Of a stretch of DNA of 31,524 bases, positions 10,709-23,249 are shown one piece after another. Both the position numbers and the translations under genes were made by a program. The notes beneath the pieces were generated by a model that was given only the letters and a program-made list of their open reading frames with translations, did not search any database and was not told the DNA's origin. Position 1 is the stretch's first letter, and each line of letters begins with the position of its first letter. The DNA comes from Didymodactylos carnosus (Eukaryota; Rotifera; Eurotatoria; Philodinida; Philodinidae), in NCBI GenBank assembly GCA_905250885.1, contig CAJNOQ010001445.1, forward strand, positions 1 through 31,524. Direction: 5' to 3'.

Positions 10709-12627
10709 ATTTGCGCTGATTGCGTGTGTGTGTATTGATAAGATGACGGAAAAAAATAGTAAAATATATCTATTGAGTAAAAGAACGTGAACTTTTCAAA
10801 ACTTTTCTTTTCAAAAAAAAAAAATAGTGTATGAATGTAAGAAATATTTTATTCACTTAGGATTACATTAGTCAGCTGTTCTATTTTTTCGAATAAAAGT
10901 AACTTGGTTCCTTTTTTTTATCGTTCCTTGCACATATGAAAGATGAAACTGTACAAGGTTTAACATATACTATATCTCTTTTGCAGCAATATCAGTATGT
11001 TTCGACACGTTTTTTTTTTTCTTTTATCGCTTCTGTATGTAGTACCAAATATACAATATATAATAATTCATATTTATTATTTTTTCTTTTTTTTTTCTGC
11101 ACCTCTCTTCTATAGACAGAAATATTGACACAGTTTATTATTTTCTCCGTCATTTAATGATGTGTATAATACAGCAATTTACCTTTTCATAACCTTGTAG
11201 TTTCGTTTCTTTTTTTAAAATCTGGATTCAGAACGTTGTTCTCATTTGTTAACCTAAAAGAAGTGGCTCCAAGTATTCAAAGGCTTAGGAAATCGATGCC
11301 GAATAGCGTTAGTCAATTCTTTTATAAAAAAAAATTTTCTATCTGTATGTTTACTTCTCATCTAAAAGACAAAAGAATGTATAAATCGGTCAGAGTTAAA
11401 AAATATTCCAAAAAAGTATCCATTGTGAAGTAAATTAATATCCGTTCGTATTCTCGTCTCTCAAAACGCACACAAACAATCAGCATTTCTAGAATAGATA
11501 AAAGCAGTCAATACTAGATCCAGAGGAGTCGAACTTTTTTTGATAATTTTTAAAATTTATTTGTAGATTTTTTTTTTGAATCAGATAAATCACCTGCAAA
11601 AATTTCTCGCCTTTATTGACTCTATCAATACTATTTCACATTTAACTATCTTGGAATCACGACAGACAAACACCGTTAGCCAAAAGTCTGTTACAGTTGT
11701 GTTTTTCAGTAGAGAGCGACATCTAACACACTTCACTATAGAAACGACTTGGACACTATCTCAAGCAAAAATATAAGACGAATAACAAGATAGAAGAGTA
11801 TCAAAAATAGTCTATACACCGAATATTGAAATAGTATCTCTTGTAAATCGTCTGTTATTTATCGAAATGATAACAGGATATCTTATTGGTCAATGGCACT
11901 TTACCTTTTCTCTAGTTTTTTTACATGATATGGTTTAGACAGATAGATACATAATGAATGATGGTCGACATTTTAGATATTTATAGAAAGGAACGAAAAA
12001 AAAAAGAATAATAAAGGACAGATGAAGGAAAATTTAAAATCAGTGAGTAAAACTGTCCAGAAGAGAAGTCAGTTTTTGGGTAGTATGCAGTTACTTATTA
12101 GTTTTTCAAATCTAATTATATAAAAAAAATTTACTCTCTCTTTTAGATTATATTCTAAAATTTGGGACAAGACTATGGAAAGATAGTTTCAAAATGTCCA
12201 TGTTACAAACTTTTACAAATAATGTATAAAAATATCTCAACCATTATGTCAACTTTATCAGAGAATAATATCCCACTGTCATTGAATATTCGAAATAATT
12301 CAATAACGTTGGAAACGAATAAAAGCAATATTGAACAAGAAAAAGTAATAAAAGAGTTCGTACTACGTTTAAAAGGATCTTCCTTTGAGATTGAGTGGCG
12401 AAGTGATAAATAGGGATATTTATAATCACTTCTGTTTTTCGTGCTGTAGCTTTTGAAAGAGAATATTTGGCTATTTTTTGATCTTTAAACATTTGTGTTA
12501 ATTTTAACTATACTTTACTTTGGTATACTGCTGCACATAAGGATTTCAACTTTTATATGTGTGAAGCTCGAAGATCTCTTACATATGTTAGTCAAGCCTA
12601 ATTGACACTATTAATATTTACTTTCAG
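10709..12627. other. Intergenic region between divergent genes
   Basis: About 1.9 kb separates the start codons of the minus-strand receptor gene and the plus-strand RSBN1-like gene, so promoters for both probably lie here. It is very AT-rich with long T and A runs. Small open frames at 11236-11433, 11576-11776 and 12162-12413 have no recognisable similarity. The last could supply an upstream RSBN1-like exon: a donor-like GTAATA after GAAAAA would join the 12628 acceptor in frame. I do not consider this supported. Confidence 0.5.
12621..12627 (+). promoter_or_regulatory. Acceptor-like site 18 nt before the RSBN1-like ATG
   Basis: CTTTCAG follows a T-rich stretch and ends 18 nt before the first in-frame ATG at 12646. 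It is either the acceptor of an ordinary intron, with an unseen upstream exon, or a spliced-leader trans-splice site. Trans-splicing is known in bdelloid rotifers. Confidence 0.4.
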
Positions 12628-12645
12628 GGTGTGAAACAAAATGAT

Positions 12646-15600
12646 ATGAATAATAATAGTAATGGCTCGGTTCCTACAATTGTGTCAGCGAGACGCGCCA
12701 TTGAACGTGATTATCTGGTTGATAATGATGATGATGACGAAGAGCCAATGTTAAATACTCGTATCATTAAATGTAAATCATCATTAAAATCTCAATTACC
12801 ATCACATCTTGTACATAATCCGCAAATTCGACAAATTCAAATGCCATCATATAATATTCTCTCACAGCAAACAGCATTACCGACGGTGACGCCCGGTTAT
12901 CGATCAATTGAGGTGCCCAATGAACATACATCAATTAAGCTTCATATTCGACGCGTATGTAGTCCAACGGAAACAGTAACAACACCGACAACAAATTTAT
13001 TACATCATAACAGTAGTAAGTCGCCGTCAACAATATCTTCCCATGACATTAAAAATGAATCTGTTGAATATAAAACGCAATTTTTACAACAACAAACACA
13101 AAAACGAACATTTTTTAACACAAATCAAAATGAACCACAGCCACCTATCACACAGGTAAGACAAGAAAACGATTTGTAACTTGAGATAATTGTTTTATAA
13201 ATCTATAGTTGCGAAAAAAATTATGTACCTCGCCTTTAACGGTCATAGGCGGCGGAACGAATTAGGTCTAGGGTGGGCTCAACATTTTTTCGCCCCGAGA
13301 AATAATTGCAGATTTTTGATAATGGTTTTACTTACTGTTTTTTTATGTCTGACAAACGTTAAAGGAAAAAACCATACGAAGTAAACTAATAGACCTACTG
13401 TAGAAAGTAAAGATAAAAAATAAAAGGAAAAAAGTAATAATCGTATACACCAAAGAAAGCTTTTCTCTTTTGATTTTTTTGAAGCAAAATACGAGCAATA
13501 ATGTTCAAATTTACTGAGTTTAGTTTTTCTTTATGTGTATGAGGGAAAAATAACACAGAAAAATATTTTTTATTAGCAAATCTAGGGTAGGCTCAAGTCT
13601 ACCCTAGCCTACAGGCTCCACCGCCTATGTTAGCGGTTAGAATCGACTGGTAAACTGCATAGTTTTAGTTATGTGTATTTGAATGGACCTGTACCTTCTC
13701 AACAACAATGTTTTAGGTAACCAGTCAACAAAATGATTCATCGTCATTATCACTCTTTAACCGTGTAAAACAAATAACACCTGCAGTGACAGATAATAAA
13801 GATTTGGATCAAAATAGTACTTCTTCGTCAAATGATCAACCACAGCAAATCACACCTACAATTCGTAAACCAAGGTTAAGACGTTTAACTCAACCTCGAA
13901 TATCGACATCAACCGATGAAACATTGAAACAACACGACCAATCATTTCCTTCTATTTCTGAAAAACAAAATCCTATCTCAGTCTATGATCTGAATACTTC
14001 CTCAAATGTGGAAAATAATCGTTTACTCTCAATACATCTAAATAATAGTACAAATTCTTCAACAACTGAAGAGATTGATTATGATGAAAATAATAAAATA
14101 AAACGTCTGCCACAACCAACATCAAAACAACAACAACAGAAAAGTATCGAAACAAAGAAAAGAAAAATACAAGAAGAAGAAGAAAAAAGGCCAAGATCGA
14201 GTTTAACAAAAACAAAACAAAATAGTAAGGGCTTATGCTTTTCTGAAAAAAACGCGGCAGCATAAACTTACCACATGCGTTTTAATTGTAACATGTTTGT
14301 TGTCGTTATAGAATCATCGTCACTAATTTTGAACAAGACTCGGTCGATGGAAACACGGTCATCGTCCCGTTTAAAAGAGAAAACCACACGTGGCAACAAA
14401 TCACATTTAATTCATCCAATTCAAACTCTGCACGATCAATCATTCGCTTCTAGCTATTCATCGTTAACTGAAATCTCCTCCTCATCATCGTCTACCACTA
14501 CTACTACTACACTTCTTCCCATACCTCCATCTACTTCGACAATCGAGTATATAACAACAACAAATTCCACAGCACCTCGTCCCTATCGATCTCAGTCTAT
14601 CTCTTCTTATTCATCGATGGAAGACGAAACAACGATTAATAATCATTCGTGTGCAACATCGAAACGTCATTTGAGTACGGAACTTATTACCACACCTCAA
14701 ACATCAGAATGTTCAATACAAACAGATTTATTGACGAATTTTTCAGGTAAACCGAGAGAAATATTGGTTTGTTTTTGAAAATAATGACATATTTCTTTAT
14801 CTAGGTTTTATACCAAGTGAATTTATTCTTATCGCCAAAGATTCATTACTTTCAACATCTGAAATTGGTTGTCAAACAGGCGATGATTTCTTAGAAATTT
14901 CACATCAATCAATTCAAACTATTGATCTAGTTAAAGTTGATAAATCAACGTTTATGGATACTGTCGATCAACCTCTATGTGATCAAGCTTGTCAGACAAT
15001 TTCATTTGAGTCAAGTGAAACCCAAACAATGGATTTAAATTGTCCACAAGATTCACAAGTTCACCTTGGTGAACTAAAAACAACACATACACAATGTGAT
15101 GGGTTACAAAACATTTTACAAGAAACAACGCTAACATCTTTGAAAGGTTCGCTATTAACGCATCAATTACGAAAACAATCAATATCATCTTCTTCGTCAC
15201 CATCCCAATCTCCATCACCATCATTGTTAAATTTAGTACAACGACCATCTTCTACTACAAATTGTTCGCCACCTATCTGTAATAATACGCTCACAACATC
15301 ACGAGTATCAACGCCAGATATTTCTCACATGGACAGATTTACAAAAAATTGTAAGCTGATTTTATGTTTCAGAATTCGACTACTCTTAACATTTTACTTT
15401 CTAGGTATTGATACTGTTCATCCCTATTCAAGTGATCCATATTTAGATTTACAATTGCATAATGATCACAATGATCTCTATAATCAGTTTCAGAGTTTAG
15501 TTCACATAGAAGAACATCCCAATGGTGGCGCTTCTCTAATTCGTACTTATTACAATGAATTTTCTCGTTTATCGGAAGAAAATATGTCGTTGTTTGTTAA

Positions 15601-16834
15601 CTATTTTTTTGATTTGGTTTATGGTGAAAACACGTCAACACATCGTGCCAATTTTTCAATTGGCGTTTTACATGATGGCGCTAAATATTTACCAGATCTT
15701 GTCGATTATTTTAGTTTACAGTATCCAAAAATGATTGTAAAAACATCGAATATGACTAATTCAAAAGAAATATGTACAATGACAATGGGAGAATATCGAA
15801 ATAAAATTATTCAGTCATACTGTAATGGAACATTTCGATTTGGACCATTATTGCATATTTCACTTGTGGGAACAGTTAGCGGAAAAGAAGAATGTGGTAA
15901 GATATTCAGAATATTGGACTAAATAAAAGATGTGTTAAACTTTTGATTGCATTCTTAGGCGATTATTTTCCTACATTTCTTGATAAATTAGAAGAAAATC
16001 AATTTTTAAAATGTGTAATGCCATGGGGTTTAAATTCAAGTTTAAAAATGGCAAATAGAACAGAGAGTAATGATGGACCGATTTTGTGGGTGAGACCTGG
16101 CGAACAATATGTACCAACAGCCGAACAAAAAAGTTGTCATCCAAAAAAACGGTAATAAAATCTTTTTTTAATTTGTCACAACTAGTATTTTTCGTTTTTT
16201 GATAGGATGGCCAACGAACTGCGAAATTTAACATTTAACGCTCGTGGTTCAGAGCCAAGAGAAATACTTGTTGAAGATCGTACAAAACCTCATTCAGATT
16301 ATTGTGGAGGTGGTGGTGTAGAAACAACAGCAGCTGTTGGTTTAATCAAAGCGGTTCATGCTGGAACACCGTAAGTCTTCAAAGTCATTTACTTTTATAT
16401 ACGATAGCCTTTCATTTTTAGATCAACAGTAAATCGTATTGTCAAAGATGTTATTTGTTTTCATGCTGAAGATTTTGAAAAGGTTGTAGAAAGATTAAAA
16501 ATTGACATCTACGAACCACCAGCGACACAAGTATGTGAAAACATTTTTTTTGAATTATGGCTTGACAAAACTATTGATAATCTTTTTTTCTTTTCAGTGT
16601 TTATCTTGGTGTGACGAGGGTAAACTGAATCAATTACGTCGCGATGGTATTCGTTATGTACGCCTTTATTTAAATGATAATGATATTTATTTTATTCCAC
16701 GTAATGTTGTCCATCAATTTCGAACTCTTTCTGCTTCAACATCAATCGCTTGGCATGTTCGATTGAAAAATTATTATCCAGAAGAAACAAACATCGACGA
16801 ATATGCACCCGTGTACAGTCCTATATCACCTTAA
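12646..16834 (+). CDS. RSBN1: Round spermatid basic protein 1-like (KDM9/DPY-21 family)
   Basis: Exons: 12646-13155, 13717-14224, 14312-14746, 14805-15350, 15405-15896, 15959-16151, 16206-16370, 16422-16530, 16598-16834; 1064 residues, in frame at every junction. Residues 1-665 are low-complexity, rich in Ser, Thr, Gln and Asn, with basic stretches. From about 668 to the end lies the conserved RSBN1 core, recognised by [39 protein letters not shown] and [11 protein letters not shown]. The family includes nuclear JmjC-like proteins; C. elegans DPY-21 demethylates H4K20me2. His924 and Asp926 (PHSD) with His1025 are plausible iron ligands, placed by my own reading. The start is the first in-frame ATG after an acceptor-like CTTTCAG, so a missing upstream exon is possible. 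Residues 470-585 carry repeated QT motifs (see findings). The first intron (13156-13716) holds an inverted-repeat insertion. RSBN1 and RSBN1L cannot be told apart here. Confidence 0.9.
13238..13634. mobile_element. Inverted-repeat insertion in the first RSBN1-like intron
   Basis: The left end carries CATAGGCGGCGGA and a nearby CTAGGGTGGGCTCAA. The reverse complement of the right end carries CATAGGCGGTGGA and a nearby CTAGGGTAGACTTGAG. The element thus has imperfect terminal inverted repeats of roughly 45 bp around an AT-rich core of about 300 bp. It makes up most of the 561 bp intron, far longer than the other introns of this gene. No target duplication is certain and no protein is encoded. 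Confidence 0.55.
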
Positions 16835-18189
16835 AATACTAGTATCTTACTTTTTTATATGTTATTTATTATATTTTTGACTATTGTTTAAATGATTAAA
16901 CAGCAAGAACAACAAAAAACAAGAGTAGTTAGTTCTATTTATCGTGTACATAGTATGTTATATGATAAGTATTGCATATGCTTTATCTATTACATATTGT
17001 CAGTGAAATAAATACTGAATGATGTATATAGAATATCTTTTTTTCATCTTCTTGCCGTTTTAATTGTGAACAGTTTTGATGTCACAACTATAGAAACTTC
17101 CTTTTTATGTTTTAAGATAATGTTTTTTACTTGTCATTTTTTCTTTTGTCATCAAATGAGTCGTCACTGATAATTACGAACTTTTTTCTATTACTATCAT
17201 CATATTTTATTTGACAGGAAAAATCTTTCTAAGTGGGTTACTCTCTTTGAGTAGTATGTTTTCTAAGCCAATTATTGAATTTTTTTATTGTTGAGAGTAT
17301 GTAAATCTCTTAATAGACTTTTCTGTTCTTGTCTTGTCGATTTTGTTTTGCATGACTTTTTTCTTTGTTGTCTTGTAATCTCAGAACAAGTCCTTGTTAT
17401 AATGTTGCCAAATGTATGTTTTTTGTGCGTATAATCTTTATACATATGTATGTGTGTACATATATTTGTCTACTGGAACGTTCTCGAAGTTAAAATATAA
17501 ACAAAATATCTGCTTGTATTTTGTTTATTTTTTTTTTGTTTTGCAATAATAACCTGAATTCTAAACTTTATTCTACATATAGAAATTAAATGCTATAGTA
17601 AGACTATTTCTATATGTTAACAAAAGTCCATATGTCTGTTTTGAACTCGCAAGAATCCATGCTGAGCGACGTTTTCTCATTTCTTCTAGTGTGATTGTCT
17701 GTGATTTAATACTGCCCTGCTTTAGTCGATGGTGTACTATATGTATGACGTCTTCTTTGTATTGTTTTCATTTCATATAAAATTGTGTTCATTTGCGCGT
17801 GCACGACTTTGTTTTTTTTTATTTTGCATTGTTGTTTTTCTCTCGATATATATGTATCGATATAGAAGCCAAGAGTAATAACAAAAGTTTCATTTTCATT
17901 TGTATTCATGTGTAATTAGAATGTTTTTTCTAAGGTTTATTGTTCTTTATTTATCTTGTTTGTTTTATTTTTATTTAAAAATACAGCAAACACGTATTCA
18001 ATACCATCCAGTATATGCACAAATCATTACATATCATGTTATAAATACATCATATCAATTTGATGTCGAATTAACTACTCTATAAAATTTATACATTTGC
18101 AGTTGTCTGCTTATTAGTCTTTTAGATTAGCTCTTTAGGTTAAATTAAACGGTGTGCATGTATATGTTAGTCGTTAGATAGAAAAAATT
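16835..18189. other. Intergenic region between RSBN1-like and SETDB1-like genes
   Basis: About 1.35 kb holds the RSBN1-like 3' UTR and the presumed SETDB1-like promoter. I see AT-rich DNA with T runs and short TATG/TGTA microsatellite-like patches near 17440-17465, but no supportable gene. An open frame near 17900-18085 lacks recognisable content. Confidence 0.5.
17007..17012 (+). promoter_or_regulatory. Polyadenylation signal of the RSBN1-like gene
   Basis: A canonical AATAAA lies 173 nt after the stop codon and is followed by a T-rich stretch, which fits a cleavage and polyadenylation site. Confidence 0.5.
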
Positions 18190-21100
18190 ATGGTAAATAG
18201 TCAAATGACTATTAGTGGCCAATCAAATATTTGTGATAAGTGAGTAGTCATTTTATTCTCTTTCTTCTACTTAGTATTCTCTGATTAAAGACTGCAAATA
18301 TGTGCAAGTTATGAGCATAATTTGTTTGTAATCAAGAGATAAATTAATCTCATGAAGCTCTAAACGACTCAATGGTTATATATTTTATAGTAACGATATG
18401 AGTAATCTTTTCTTCATACAATAAACATTGATGAAAATGGAATATTTGTTCTAAACAATGTTCTCATGCAATCAATATGAATGCTTAATATAAATTTTGT
18501 TTTAATATCTACCATAGTATTTAAAATTCATGTTATATTTTGATGTATTTTGTTTTAATTTTTAGAGTACGTAGGGAATTACTAAAACCATTTCGAGAAG
18601 AACAGCAATATTTAGGTATGCTATTCTTAGTGTCTTGATTTCATTAAAATAAAACTATACTCTTTATGATTAATAATACAATTACTTGAAGGCACTTTGT
18701 AATCATTTCCTATATATTTTTTATTTTTATATAGAAAAACTACGTCAGTCAGATTCTGTTGAACAGATTTTAATATGTCTGTTTAATTTATTAAATGTGA
18801 ATGATTATCGTTCATTATTTTATGATACTAATAATGAAAATGGTAGTGGTACAAATAAAACTGTTCAATGGATAATTGAATTTGCTCGATTATGTAGTCG
18901 ACGTTATTTTGAGTTTGATGATTTATTATGTCAAGAAAATCAAAAATCCATACATACTATCGCATTATCACAACAACAACATCATTCATTTATTATTGAA
19001 AATAAATTAAATCAACTAATTGAAGATTTAAAAAAACGTTTTGAATTGCGTTATTTTTTAAAAATTATACAAGAATTAGAATTTATAGTTCAGAAAAAAA
19101 TTGAAAAAATTTTAGACATATTAAATGAATATGACAAAATAGTACGTTTAAAAGACAACATTATTTCAATTCTAATATTTGTCTATTTTCTATACTTTGT
19201 ATTAATTTATGATTGTTGGTTGTTTTTTTTTCATTTAGGATAATATAAATTATTTGACGGCAAATGAAGATGTTGTTCATGTAGTATCAACAACTCCAGA
19301 ATCAAATCGTACAGCATATGCATCCTATAAACATCCATTTATGCTCTATGTTGATAGTGAACTTCATATTAGAAAAAGTATCAAACAAGATTTGCTTCAA
19401 CAAATTCCAGAATTTGGCCTAGTTAATAAATTTGTTGGTGATTTACCTAATGCTCAAACGATTAGTGTATGTTAAAAAAAAATGTCTGTTTAATCAATGA
19501 TACATATTTAATTCATAATATTTGATTTTCTTTTTTTCTTTTTATCAGGTCAAAGATCCTAAAACAAATTTAGTGTATGATATTCTTACAAAATATTTAT
19601 ATTTTGCTAAACCATGTAATGCAAATGCCATTTTACCACCAAAATCCCGGGTATGTGTCTTAGATAAAACATCATCAGTGGCTATTCGTCGATATGGTTT
19701 TATTGCTGAATCACCATCAACATCGAACGGTTTTCGTTGTCTTGTATTCTATGATGATTTAAATATTTCATCAAAATATCATTTATCACAAGAAATTTAT
19801 TTATGTTTAAATCAAAATTTAGCACAACATCTACAAGACTGTAAACAATACTTACCTAAAATTGCTTATGATTTTTTGGGTAGGCTATGATTCGAAAATA
19901 CTTGTTTTTAATCTACTAATAAATCATTCTTTTTTCTCTTAATAGAACGTTATTTTCAATCATATCCCGAACGTACTATGTTACGTACAAAAATTGGTCA
20001 AATAATAAAAGTGAAAAATATTCTTATATCTACGTCGTCGACACTAGCTGAAAAACAATCATATCAAACAGCTAAAATTGATCACATCGATAGTTCAATG
20101 ATGACTGTTCAATTTCAATCATCAGGTCAAAAACTATCGTTATATCGTGGTTCTATTTTATTTGAACAATTAAATCATTATTATTCAAAACAATATCAAC
20201 AAGCATCATCGAGACATTCAGCCCGGCAACATCTATCCACACGACGATCAAATGCTCCAGAAATTATTTGTCTTAATGATTCGCTTCGTAATAATACAGC
20301 ACATTTACGAGAAATAAGATTTCAAAGACAGTATAACTCATTATTATCAACATCCTCAAATTCTGATCAACCATCAGCACCACAACAATCACGAATAAAA
20401 CATCAAAATGATCTAAAAACTAAAATAATATGTTCCAGTGATGAAACACACGCAAGTAAGAGATTAAGACGTGCATCACGCGAGTATATGAAATAGAAGC
20501 GAAAGAATTAAAAAAACAGACAGGCTCTTTAACAAAATTAAACTATCGAGCGATCGTTTTTTGCTTCTAGTTCCAGAAAAACGTCCTCGTTTATCATTCC
20601 ATCATGTCGACAACAATGATTCGACAAAAGCATTTACTTATCTACGTCCACGCCAAAACCAAGCTAGTAATCATGCGACAAATTCTAGTGACGTTGCCGA
20701 TGGTTTTCGGTTGTTAAAAGTACAAGATTTACTTACTTCGTCTTCTACTCTTCAAACAGAAGCTTCGTCGCCTTATCAACGCTACGAATCAGAACCAGGT
20801 TTAGAAACAGCCACTGCTATAACAACAACAACGACAACTCATCAACAAATCATACAAGTAAACAGAAATGTGAAAGCCTGAAACAATGATCACTTGTTGG
20901 AGTCGTTGTGAAGTGTGGTAACGATATTACCAGTCGCTAATTACTTAAATACAGTGGTCTTCTAAGATTATAAAAACGTTATAAAAACGTATAGCACTTT
21001 TTTGTTTTTATTATTTGTGTTTCTTGTCTGTCAGACATTTTTTTTTACTTTTTAATTGTAGACAACCGGACATTCGCATCACCATGCACCACAATTCAAA

Positions 21101-23249
21101 AACATTTGTGTAAATCCGGTTTTTACTGAATTAGCAAAACAATTTCAACATAACAATTCTGTCATTTATACAAAACATGTATGTTCATTATCATGTGTCG
21201 AATTAGCTGAACGAGAATATGATTCATATTCAAAAATTAACCCATTTTTAAAACCGTTTGCGTGTCGTTGGACAGTGATTGAACCATTTCGTTTAAAGAA
21301 ATCCGGTGATATTACAGTGAGACCCTCGTCAACACCCTACCTCTATTGTACACCATGTAAGTGTTTGACTTTTTCTTGTTTATAGTGTCTAGTGAACAAC
21401 TAAGGATGAAATGTCAATATATTTCAAATGTAGTAGATAGTTTCTTGTTAGTCGAATGTATTTTAAATATTACTATTCTAGGTGGTAAAGTTTTGCGTGA
21501 TTTATCTCAAGTTGATAACTATTTACATGTAACAGAATCCAAATTGACAACTGATTTGTTTATTTATGATCGATCAACAAATATTCAATCATATTATGCT
21601 CATAATGGTTTCGAAATCACTAATGATCTATCGAAAGGCAAAGAAAACTCGCCAATAACTGTTGTGAATGAAGTTGATCAAGTAAAAATAGCTCCGAAAG
21701 AATTTATTTACTCGGTGGAAAGAATACCAACTATTGGTGTCAATTTACAAATTAATAATGAATCAATGACATGTTGTGATTGTACAGATGGTTGTCGAAA
21801 TCGTACAAAATGTGCATGTAAATAAGAATAGAGAACTAGTAAATAAACGGATATCTCTTTCCACATAAGATATCTCATGTGCGAACATTTTTTCGTCTCA
21901 ACGCGTCGATAGCAAAGAAGGAGACCAGAAAGATATGCATGTGCGAAAAGAGACATCTTCTTAATTACTAGTTCTCTAGTAAGAGTTTCTGTTTTGTCTT
22001 TTTATGAATGTTTTCTTTTGTCTTTTCTCCTAGGTTGGTTACGAACATTGAAATATGCTGAATTAGCTGGTGAAGAACGAGTGAAAGCGATGAAACAAAA
22101 AAATAAGGCACAAGCAGAAATTCTTAATTCTATCGGTTATAAATATCGCCGTCTTGTTAAAAATTTATCATCTGGAATTTATGAATGTAATGATCGATGT
22201 CAATGTCGCAAAAAATCGTGTACAAATCGTGTTGTTCAGAATGGAATCGTTGTACAGTTGCAAGTAAGTAGATAATATTGACTGGCTAGAAATCTCACGC
22301 TCTCCTTTTTGTTTAGTTATTCAAAACGTTCGATCGTGGTTGGGGTGTCCGTTGTTTACACGATATTCCTCGTGGCACATTTATTAGTGTCTATTCTGGT
22401 AAGTAAATGATGATACTTTCGCTTAAACTGTCTGTCCCTTTTCTTAATTTTAGGTGAAATTTTTACAAGTGAACAAGCGGATAGTCGTGGAAAAACATTG
22501 GGTGATGAGTATCAAGCTGATTTAGATTTTTTTGAACATTTTAATAATTCCGATAATGATGATGATAGTCGAAGCATACAGGATGGCGAGGATGAATTGG
22601 ACGAAGAAAGAAATGATAGTAGCGAAGTTACATCTGAAACTCTAACACTAACAGTAACGAATGGAAATGTCGATTTAGAACATAACTGGTTAAATGATGA
22701 TACATCAACATCAAGCGCCGAATCAGGTAAAAGTTTGTATTCAAAAAAAGATCTAATATTTTTGTAGGAAATTTAGTTTTCAACACTCGTGTATTTCTTT
22801 TAGTTAGTTCTCGTTTACGAAATGCCCATTTGAATTTACGTGCACGTGATTTATTACGAAAAGGAACAATTGGAACATTGTCAACAACAAATGTAGTATC
22901 AAAGAACAAAAAAAGATCGACAACAACAAAATCACCAACAGCCGGTTTAACATCCTTAAATCGTAGTAAATTACCCGATTATGATGGTATTGTTTATACG
23001 TTGGATGCAAAACTAATTGGCAATATTGGACGTTATTTTAATCATTCATGTTCGCCCAATCTTGAAGTTCAAAATGTTTTTGTTGATACACACGATATTC
23101 ATTTTCCATGGATCGGTTTCTTTGCAACAAAATTTATTAAATCAGGTACAGAATTATGTTGGGATTATCGATATGAAGTTGGTACTGTACCTAATAGAAG
23201 AATTGATTGTACATGTGGATCAACAGAATGTCGTGGTCGATTATTATAA
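18190..23249 (+). CDS. SETDB1: Histone H3K9 methyltransferase, SETDB1/Eggless type
   Basis: Exons: 18190-18239, 18566-18615, 18735-19141, 19239-19466, 19549-19879, 19946-20455, 20571-20857, 21062-21356, 21482-21817, 22034-22263, 22317-22398, 22454-22726, 22804-23249; 1174 residues, in frame. Order: helical N-terminus; Tudor-like region (about 246-430); disordered linker; methyl-CpG-binding-type domain (about 681-760, with CTPCGG around Cys720); pre-SET with zinc cysteines (CDCTDGC 818-824, CAC 830-832, then Cys883, 887, 889, 894); SET starting [13 protein letters not shown] (909-921) and split by an acidic then basic insert; catalytic NHSC 1106-1109; post-SET CTC at 1162-1164 and CRGRLL at the end. 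The family trimethylates H3K9 in the nucleus to silence transposons and genes. All catalytic and zinc residues that I can see are intact. The first two exons (50 bp each) are the least certain. The intron at 21818-22033 carries a small inverted-repeat element. Confidence 0.95.
21831..21976. mobile_element. TA-flanked MITE inside a SETDB1-like intron
   Basis: The 146 bp element begins GAGAACTAGTAA and ends with its exact reverse complement, TTACTAGTTCTC. The inverted similarity continues imperfectly for about 50 bp. Both ends are bordered by TA, as expected for Tc1/mariner-type insertion. It lies between the two halves of the pre-SET coding sequence and expands this intron to 216 bp. No transposase is encoded. 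Confidence 0.65.

Noticed and set aside
12162..12413. Small plus-strand frame upstream of the RSBN1-like gene, possibly an extra first exon
   Set aside because: It needs a non-ATG start or a shorter ATG start, and only a weak in-frame donor would connect it. Kept only as a possibility in the intergenic entry.
14952..15248. 98-codon minus-strand frame
   Set aside because: Antisense shadow of a well-supported RSBN1-like exon.
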